Shown piece after piece: positions 56,622-64,000 of a DNA stretch of 64,000 bases. This stretch comes from Litoditis marina (Eukaryota; Nematoda; Chromadorea; Rhabditida; Rhabditidae). The position numbers and the translations under genes are program-made. The stretch spans positions 15,856,330 to 15,920,329 of the forward strand of contig OZ038439.1 in NCBI GenBank assembly GCA_964036275.1. The letters run 5' to 3'. The notes below the pieces were generated by a model. It made no database searches, was not told the origin of the DNA, and saw only the letters and a program-made list of their open reading frames with translations. Within the stretch, counting starts at the first letter, position 1. Every line of letters begins with the position of its first letter.

Positions 56622-57134
56622 GCTTTCTAAGTTATCGATTGAAAAAGTTGAGTCCTCAGGCACTAGAGTAGTGAGAGAGCATGTTTCACTACTAGACGCC
56701 AGACGTTAAACAAACTTTGTTAAAGTGTTGGTATTTTGGGCCTAGTGGCGTTTTTTGTGACCTCTATTGTTCTCTTAAGCTTCTCCTATTGTTCTAAGAA
56801 AGTGGCATCTGGCGGCAAGTATTTGAAAATTTGGGATATTACGGTAGCTGTTGCGAAATACACATATTGGAAACTTTTGAAACATTTGGATATTTGAAAC
56901 TTTTGAAACATATGAAACATATTTGAATATTTGAAACATTTAGAACATTTGAATAATTTAAAAAAATTTGTAGTCTGAACTTTGTAGATTTGTAGTCTTG
57001 TTGGTCTTTGTAGTTGCCGCCCCAGCGGCGGGCTGTCCCCAGGCTGCCTCCAGGCGCCGCCAGCTGGCGGCCGCGACGCGCGCGGCTGCCGACCGCGACG
57101 CAGGGGGTGGTATATTTTGGGGATGTACACTACT

Positions 57135-57140
57135 AACATA
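57135..57140. repeat. 6-bp target-site duplication, right (AACATA)
   Basis: Perfect match to 47642-47647. Confidence 0.92.
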
Positions 57141-59100
57141 ATGAGATACTCCAAATCCAATGGTTTATTGAAACGAACAAATTACTCAGTTTCCATTATT
57201 AATAGTTTTTTTACACCAACATCAAGTCGTATAGGGAGCTGATCTACTACTTCACGCGTATAAACCATAGGTCATCCTAGCGACGAGCGTATCTGCGTAT
57301 CTTTGACCTCTACATTCTCTTGTTAGATGGATATCAAGATTCGCAATGAGTAATCGATTGAGTCGTTTGTTTTCTCAGTTGGTGAAATCAATACCTGTTC
57401 CAAATAATACGGTTCATCTTGTCTTCCATTTCCTCCTGTAGATACTCATTAAAAGTATCGATTAGTTCGGATTCATGTTCTTTTCTGTCTTTTGCACTGA
57501 GACAGGCACACATCAAGCGGCAGAGATCAACCGCGGCGAGACCAAATAACGCAGTCTAAATTCGGCAGTTGTATAGATCTTTTTTTTTCAACTCAATAAC
57601 CCTATACAGAAAATCCTTCCTAAACAATATAATTATTTGTAACTGATTCACACTTATTGATGAGATTCTGTGGAAGAAGATTCCAAAAAAATCTAATATG
57701 TGAAAGCAGAACGAGCCTGAGTACCTAAAAATCGATGAATGCCGCCAGATCTAGCCCTCCGTCCACGCTCTTTTTTCCGAATCAAATTGTTTGACCACAA
57801 ATCACAGTGACAGAGAACGGAAGGCATTTCTACCACAATATGACACCGTAAATTTCGCAAGACTAATCTTCCGACACGGGATAGGAAAAAATATAGGCTT
57901 GCCTAGGGGAAATAACCATTTACATAACCCTTAACACCTATGAAAACACAGTTGATCATATCTCACACTTCAATGAGTTCGAATCAGAAAAAGAAGATTT
58001 ATGAATCAAAACTCACCAAGATCTTTCTCAATCTGCTTAATCTTGGGAAAGTTCATTAGATCGGCAACAGCCTTAAATTGGGTATTCAAGGCACAATTGG
58101 GTTTCATTATTTAGAAAAACGGAATTGCATGAAACTTAGTGTAAACATAAAACAATTGTACCGAAACGTAAATACGGAAAACGTCATCAAACGAACAAGC
58201 AGTCTTCACATAACTGCCCGACAACAAGGCCAAGATAATGAAACAGTGCGTAAACAATTATTGGGTCGTTTGCTGTTTTGTTTTGTGGAAATTAGGACTA
58301 GACTTTTTTCAAAGCTTTTTTATATTATATATGTTTCTTTTATATAGACTACTTACCTCATCTGATACGACTGTTTGCGCGGCAGCATCGCCGAAAAGGT
58401 CTAAACTGAAGGTGTTCTTTTCTTTTTCAGTTAGTTGTGCGGAGACTGCTTGTAGAGCCGCCAACGAACGAGATGGCTGAAAAAATTTATTTTATAGAAA
58501 CTTCAGTCTTGGAAACACAGAAAGCTAGTTTTGAAGTGAAACACTAAATGTATGTTGTGCATTCACAATGATCCGGTTTGATTGTTTTGCCTAAAACCAG
58601 GAGGTAAGATCTTGTATGGAAGAGTGGGGGACGATTCAGCTAAAATGCGTTAAGCTACTATCTATTCTCAAATATGGACTTCAACTGATAGTTTATAACT
58701 TCACAATAGATACTATGTACGAATAAAATATGATTGGTCAAATTTGCAAGAAACCTACTCATACAGTTTTTTTATACGAGACATAAGCCTAAAGTGTTTC
58801 AGCTGAATCGTCGCCCACTCTATGGAACGGTGAGATCTCGGCAGACTGACTGTCTTCAGAATAACTCAATGTTACGTCAATACGTGAAATGTGCGAGAGA
58901 AAAAACATCATCCGTATTTCTTCACGTGCATTTTTCGTTGAAAACTATTAATTTATAACTTTAACAATGGTTCCAACCTGTTGCATGTCGTCCACAGAAA
59001 CATTGTCGTACAGATTCAATTCAACTGCGTTTTCGACAAATTCCATGATGATGTATCCTTTGATTTTGTTTTCTTCGGTGAATTTTTGGGCGTAGTATAT

Positions 59101-60150
59101 CGAGAAATGAATGTGATTTACTGTTTTCTTGAACAGGAAGTTCCAAAAAGACGTATGAGAAATACCCGAACCCGAAAGTTGGTATAGTTTTTCATATAAT
59201 AAAATCCCACGAGATACATTTCAGTTACCGATCGGATTGACAAGGAAGGATTATCACTAAACTATAAACTTTCACCTGGGTGACCACTTTTTAGACATGT
59301 ACAACTGAGCGTAGAACAAAATATTACTGTTTCGAGAATTGGGACGTTGAAAAGTCATAAAAGGGAGGGCAATTCATCATTTATTTCAACCATTTACAGT
59401 ATAATTCGTAGAAACAAAATAGATTTACATTAATTTCTAATATGTTTAGACAATGACGCGTTTGATGTCCACCTGCCATTGATTTTTTCCAAGCACGGGC
59501 ACATATTGAGCCCCGATAATGCAAACAATTGTGATCTTTGTTGCTAAAATTGCCGTTTCGCAATAGTTCTGAGATCGAACTGTTGTGAAACTCCAATTAG
59601 GAAAGATTATGATTTTTGTTAGTGGAAATTTCACAATTTATCATTCCTAAACCCCTAAACGATGGTTTCGCAACAATTTGATAACACTCCTATTGCAAAA
59701 CTATGATTCAATTTCACAACAGTTCGTGACAGAAAAATTTATAATTTGCTATCCGAGTTTTATAACAGTTCGGTTACGTCAAAGGAAGCAAAGCTACCCT
59801 CAGGCTACATTTACTTCGAATGGTAAACACATACTTCATAAAGGTAATTTCTTAAATTAAGATTAATGGGCAACCACCACAGTAAGGTGTTTGTAATGAA
59901 CACATATTAAACACATTTTAACAATACACGAAATTGGTGGGATTACACTAACTAACAAGCAAACTGCTGTTCGTAAAATGTGAATTTAAAACTAATAAAA
60001 CTTGATTTTCAACACGCATGAGCAAATTCTATAATATTACACTATTCAAAGTTGTTTTCGATTGAACAAAACTATACAATACTTGGTCTAACTTTTTCGG
60101 TAATCTATAACTCTGAGCAACATATTCTTTCTGATCATAATGTTTCCAAA
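59101..60150. other. Upstream of the kinase pseudogene
   Basis: No gene. Lacks the four 5' exons expected for the kinase family. 59466-59580 resembles 45687-45800 upstream of the intact gene, so the 5' exons appear to have been deleted between them. Confidence 0.55.
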
Positions 60151-63100
60151 TTACATCCTAGGTTGTCGTGAGTTAAATGCACTACTCATCGACATCACAT
60201 TTGTCGCCTGAACTTTTGATCTACCACATATAATCTTCTTCGTACATTCTCGCATCGGCTTGAAGAGATAGAGGAAAGAAGTTACGGTAACTGGTATGTG
60301 TACGTGGAACAGCACACCGAAAATCTCGTCCACAACTGAAACTATCCATATAATGATTAAGTTAATGTGCTCAGTAAGAGATGTACTCAAAACCGTTTCG
60401 ACCCTGATTCAAGACGGTTTTGGGTTTTCTCAGAGGGTTGGGTCATCATCAGTTGAACCCCTCTGAGAAAATGAAAACAGGACGAAAAGACTTACTGACC
60501 GTCTTCTAGCGGAGAATTGAGAGAAATGAACAGAAAGTCCTAGTGACACAATTATATTTTGTTCAAATAAAATAACCTAATATATATCCATATAATGTTT
60601 GTTAAAGCGATTCTACTTTTGGTAACTTGCACAGTCACGTGAAACATGCTAAACACAGATGAACTCAAAAACGTGCAATGACAAAATGCACGATGCCTCA
60701 TCAGAATGCTAACTTTACGTGACAACCCAATTTACTAGTATACATGACGTATAATGCGACCACAGTGCTCAGGGTCGACCACCCCAGCATCGCAATCTTG
60801 TTCTACGTCGCTCGCTCTGTTGTTTTGCGTTACTTTGATCCCGGTAGGATGTCAAAGCAGCGGAATGATGTTCGAAAATATGCTCGGTATCTAAAAGGAA
60901 GGATATTCATGAAATCCGGCACAGAAAAGGATAAAAACGGTTTTCAAATTCGAGGTTGAAAACTGCTGAAAAGTTGTTTTCTAGACTTCGTCATAGCTCC
61001 CAGCATTTACGCTTCAGGGAAAGACGTGCATTCGAACCCCAACTTTATTACCTGTGTGTGACTCGCTACGATGGTTTCTAACGAACCTGAGTACTTGGTC
61101 TGATCATCTAACCATTTGTTTAGATACCCCAACAAAATAGTGGACGCGACTGGTGTGACAATCTGGAAGAATAAGTGTGTGACACAAACATCTCAGAAAT
61201 CTGAGTTTCATTGCCAGATTCTTTCTAATCGGCGTCGGAGCAAACTGAGTGTTAATTAGATTGGAACATTCATTTGCAGAAAAACCAGGAAAAATCACTC
61301 TGGATCAAACTACAAACACAAGAGTAAGCGAGAGATCAGTTTGACCGTCAGCCTCATAACGATATCAGACACACTAACTAACCCGTACGGGGTTCGCTCC
61401 TTCCAACACAAGCGTATACGGTGTGTTCGTTGTATGATTATGTTGCTTTTCGATCAATGGTAAAGTACTGTGAGTATCGCTGTCAAACTACATTCAGATC
61501 TTAAGACTTCCTGTAAACCAATGTCTGCATTCGAAATGTGTTTCTACGTGTTTTTTTTTCGTGAAATGTAGCAAGTTATTTCTGAAGAGAAACGATTCAA
61601 ATCAAAGAAAAACCAACTCACAAGAATGATCCCGGACAGAAATACAGATTTTTGAATGTTCTTCGTCGCTTTGCTGGTTGATTTCTCAGTCCAAATAACA
61701 TAACAAGAATGAAATAGCACAAATATGAGAGAAGCTCCACATGAAGCATAAATTACGCTGGCGAGTTTAGCGAAGACATTCGCGTTCGAATCTTCCTGTA
61801 CAACGCAATGGTTGAAAAAAAATTCAATAGGATTAACCTTAAAGTTTAAAAAAAGTTATCGATCATAACTTTACCCATCACTTGAAACGTGTGAACTTTG
61901 AGGTTTCTCAACGTTTCGCGAAACTATACCATTTATAGGGGGAATTCGCATCTTCAATGTAGTTTGTTCCCAATACATTCAACGCATTTTAATCGATTAC
62001 CAGCATAATCAAACTACAAACACAGCAGGGTAGGGCAACATACACCGTATGCGCTCACTTTAAAGGGTGGAACCCTATCTCTATCACCCTGGGTACGTAT
62101 ACTAGAAGATCCCGTCACTTTCATCCCATTCTGTGTCTCTCACTGTGCCACGCTATTTCCCTGCTCTCACATCCTGAGAGCACTCTGAAGTTAAAAAGCG
62201 AGTTGTTTACCAAGGTTCGCCGAAAACCCAAGTTGTAAATCAAGGTTCAGACTTTTTACCTAGAACTTGGTGCACAATTGTGCACCAATCTTCGATTTCA
62301 CAACTTGATATCAACTAGTGACCAATTTGGTGGGGCGAACCTTGGTAAACAACTCGGTTTTCAACTTCAGAGCAGAGAAAGAGCGTATGTTTGAGAAGAC
62401 GCAAGCTGAGATGAAGGCGCGGGATCTTCTAGCATACGTGCCCTGGTCTGATAGTGTTAGTGTACTCACGATAGTTCCTGACTGGAGAACAGTGCTAACT
62501 GCGAACCAAATGGTGAACACTAAGTATATCACGACGATTTCCACCTTGAGACCAAATTTAGATAGTTTGAAAAAAGATGACGGTAGTAGCACGAATTGAT
62601 GCAGCATCATGATTAGAAGAAATTCAGACGCCAGCGCTAGAGTGAACGCGATGTCGCAAATTATCTGCGAAAACATATTTTAATAAAGCCAATGCAGTAT
62701 AGTGTTCAACGTGAAGTGCTCATGGGGAATGCTTCTCAAAAGTGGCCCGAAATGAAGGTGGAAAAGTGTTTTTTTTTTATTTGAGTGACAGTAAAAAAGA
62801 TGAACTGGAACATGAAAATAACATATACAATAGGATCGTTAATCGAGTTCAAAATTTCGAGTTTTCGAGTTTTCGAATTTTCGAGTTTTGGGAAATTTCG
62901 AGTTTTCGACTTCGACTCGACTCAAAAATTTTCGAGTTTTTTTTCGAGTCGAGTCGAGTTTTGAGTTCGACTTTAACAACCCTAATATACAACCATCAAA
63001 ACAATGTGTAATGTAGTATATTGTAACACATCCGCAACTCACCCCTATCGTTCGACCAGGGAGATCGAAATAAGACAGAATCCCCAAATACGTGAAATTT

Positions 63101-63771
63101 GTCTGTGCTATTGGCACACAGATGATGGTGAAGACCAGCAAAGAGAAGGTATACGAAATCAAAAAAGAGAAAATGTAATTTGGTGAACTATGAGAACTAC
63201 GAAATTACTCATCACGAAATAGGATTAACTTGGATGAATGGAATGTTTTTTTCTCCAAAGTCTGAGTTGAAGACAATAGTTTGGAAAAATAGTAAATATA
63301 TGCATAAACTTAACAAACTCCACCACTTTCACACACATGCTAGTTATTTCTATCTATGTTTTTCTTTCTCCAATGAGCGAGTGCCACATTCTTTGAAGGG
63401 AATGAATATAGGATTTGTCAAACCGTTGTGGACACCGTACCATCGAATTTGTAAACGGCGGAGTTCGGCGAGGGGCCAGTCAGTCTGCGTATCATTGATC
63501 TACACACTCTCTTGCCTGTTGGCAAGTAATCAATGACCGCTCGCCCCGTGATCGCTCAATCAATCGAACCCTCTGATGTCTTTATGGGGCAAATGGCGAC
63601 TATACTCTATCTCACCTCAATATTCACAAGACATCCCGCAATAAGGCGGAAAGTCTTGGTTTTCGACCGAAGAGTTACGTAGAGAACTGTCAGTTGCAAC
63701 ACAGTTCCAACAATTCCCAGGATGATACCGCCGTATAACTGGTACGGATAGCTGTACTGGTTGCTGGACAT
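60151..63771 (-). CDS. Serpentine 7TM chemoreceptor (possibly a recent pseudogene)
   Basis: Exons: 63771-63616, about 63187-63043, 62664-62470, 61795-61622, 61162-61087, 60335-60151; about 310 residues. It starts MSSNQYSYPYQLYGG with TM1 in GIILGIVGTVLQLTVLYV. TM2 and TM3 lie in exons 2-3 (FSLLVFTIICVPIA; ALASEFLLIMMLHQF), TM4 in IVVIYLVFTIWF, TM5 in ASCGASLIFVLFHSC, TM6 in IVTPVASTILLGYL, TM7 in exon 6, and a basic tail FKPMRECTKKIICG follows. Size and architecture fit nematode chemoreceptors of sensory cilia; I cannot fix the subfamily. Exons 3-6 join in frame at good sites. Exon 1 to exon 2 is out by one base with the acceptors I can see, so either the true splice differs or the gene has a frame error. 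Introns hold nested MITEs and an octamer element. Confidence 0.75.
60424..60471. other. Hairpin in the chemoreceptor's last intron
   Basis: TTTTCTCAGAGGGTT pairs with AACCCCTCTGAGAAAA with a one-base bulge. A shorter one, AAAACCGT/ACGGTTTT, lies just beside it at 60390-60418. Confidence 0.7.
60629..60723 (+). repeat. 95-bp dispersed repeat, copy 4
   Basis: Begins CACAGTCACGTGAAACATGC and ends AACTTTACGTGAC; closest to the copy at 18933. Confidence 0.85.
62091..62442. mobile_element. Outer MITE, split by a second MITE
   Basis: GGTACGTATACTAGAAGATC returns inverted as GATCTTCTAGCATACGTGCC. The family is the same as 17744-17915 (shared TAGAAGATCCCG and CTTCATCCCAT blocks). It lies in intron 3 of the chemoreceptor gene. 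Confidence 0.85.
62183..62372. mobile_element. Inner MITE nested in 62091-62442
   Basis: CTCTGAAGTTAAAAAGCGAG through CAAGGTTCGCC returns inverted at 62334-62372. A second internal palindrome centres on TTGGTGCACAATTGTGCACCAA near 62268-62289. Confidence 0.85.
62831..62984. mobile_element. CTCGAAAA-octamer element, short copy (inverted)
   Basis: Begins TAGGATCGTTAATCGAGTTC and ends GACTTTAACAACCCTA, the inverse of the ends of 39158-39779. The interior is TTCGAGTTT units. It lies in intron 2 of the chemoreceptor gene. Confidence 0.8.
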
Positions 63772-64000
63772 TCACTTTTCTTGAAGAAAATTGTTCTGAA
63801 ATTTAGTTTGCGAAAGTTTGCTTCTGTGGAGCCGTAGTTTCAATAAAACTTCAAATTTCATCGAACGTACTGAACTAGATCTTTTATGTCAGAAAGTGGG
63901 TGACCATTGAGTTTTAACACTTTGGGCGGATGTCTCGCATCAAAACATGTATGAGTAGTTTTGCTCCATATTTGTCCGATGATGACATATAGTATCTATG

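Larger units (their letters stand above)
47648..57134. mobile_element. Palindromic Maverick/Polinton-like non-autonomous element, 9,487 bp
   Basis: The left end AGTAGTGTACATCCCC and right end GGGGATGTACACTACT are exact inverses and sit inside a perfect AACATA duplication. Mirror features pair at a constant coordinate sum of 104,782 over the outer arms, falling to 104,721 and about 104,672 inward because of small indels. Arms are about 3.9 kb and the centre about 1.7 kb. AG...CT ends and a 6-bp duplication are known hallmarks of Maverick/Polinton elements, which use a retroviral-type integrase. I find no DNA polymerase B, integrase, packaging ATPase, adenain-type protease or long capsid frame, so mobility would need help from elsewhere. 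Each arm carries the same overlapping ORF pair. Alternative: an unrelated foldback transposon class that also makes 6-bp duplications. Confidence 0.85.
53172..57134 (-). repeat. Right arm of the giant inverted repeat
   Basis: Reverse complement of 47648-51501 with high identity. It is longer than the left arm mainly because of an extra 63-bp tandem unit and a roughly 50-bp insertion near 53215-53290. Confidence 0.93.
47160..59100 (-). pseudogene. CHK-kinase-like (DUF1679) pseudogene, interrupted by a transposon
   Basis: Paralogue of 40092-45179. Recognisable exons: 59100-58978, 58476-58357, 58071-58017, 57830-57725, 57555-57395, 47631-47520, 47234-47160. Breaks seen: the acceptor before 59100 reads CG in place of AG; no counterpart of the ALVMTMQLM exon; in the catalytic exon the HGD motif is HCD, a frame shift follows and the final codon before the donor is TAG where the intact gene has CAG; exon 57555-57395 is 161 nt against 162; exon 47631-47520 is 112 nt against 114, shifting frame. 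No counterparts of exons 1-4 are seen upstream. The penultimate intron holds the 9.5-kb palindromic element. The gene cannot make a working kinase-like protein. Confidence 0.88.

Noticed and set aside
47648..57134. Interpretation as an assembly artefact (false palindrome)
   Set aside because: The arms differ by substitutions and indels, the centre is unique, and a perfect 6-bp duplication flanks the whole; a true element is more likely, though long reads would settle it.

Overview
The window is nematode nuclear DNA, most likely from a Caenorhabditis-type rhabditid. Evidence: short introns ending in TTTTCAG, a fragment of a major sperm protein gene, a nematode-expanded CHK-kinase-like (DUF1679) gene, a serpentine chemoreceptor gene, and a bHLH-PAS gene whose exons match the CKY-1/NPAS4 family. 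AT-rich intergenic DNA is packed with MITEs. Every protein gene I could build lies on the minus strand. No rRNA gene, credible tRNA gene, CRISPR array or bacterial feature was found.

Layout. 1-18.0 kb is a tandem segmental duplication with a unit of about 15.66 kb: 1-2255 recurs at 15661-18015. It carries two paralogous three-exon genes for small secreted cysteine-containing proteins (2257-3483 and 13316-15100) and a 5'-truncated major sperm protein copy (15364-15605). A young Ty3/Gypsy LTR retrotransposon (5734-11720) with near-identical LTRs sits between them. 18-25 kb is intergenic with MITEs, dispersed repeats and a perfect hairpin. 25.3-38.1 kb is one 15-exon CKY-1/NPAS4-like transcription factor gene; all but one of its junctions keep frame at ordinary splice sites, and its introns hold a MITE, tandem tRNA-like repeats and a GC minisatellite. 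39.2-39.8 kb is a low-complexity element built from CTCGAAAA-type octamers, with a shorter relative inside the chemoreceptor gene. 40.1-45.2 kb is an intact 12-exon CHK-kinase-like gene. 47.2-59.1 kb is a decayed paralogue of that gene.

The most striking object is a 9,487-bp palindromic element (47648-57134) sitting in an intron of the decayed kinase gene. Its ends begin AG and finish CT, it is flanked by a perfect 6-bp duplication (AACATA), and its arms are about 3.9 kb. Each arm carries the same pair of ORFs joined by an ATGA stop/start overlap. End structure and target duplication match the Maverick/Polinton class, but no polymerase, integrase, ATPase, protease or recognisable capsid gene is present. 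I read it as a non-autonomous foldback derivative carrying an uncharacterised two-gene cassette. 60.2-63.8 kb is a 7TM chemoreceptor gene with nested MITEs and one unresolved reading-phase problem.

The genes do not form a pathway. The window looks like a typical nematode chromosome-arm neighbourhood: lineage-expanded secreted, kinase-like and chemoreceptor families, local duplication and heavy transposon load around one conserved neuronal-type transcription factor gene.
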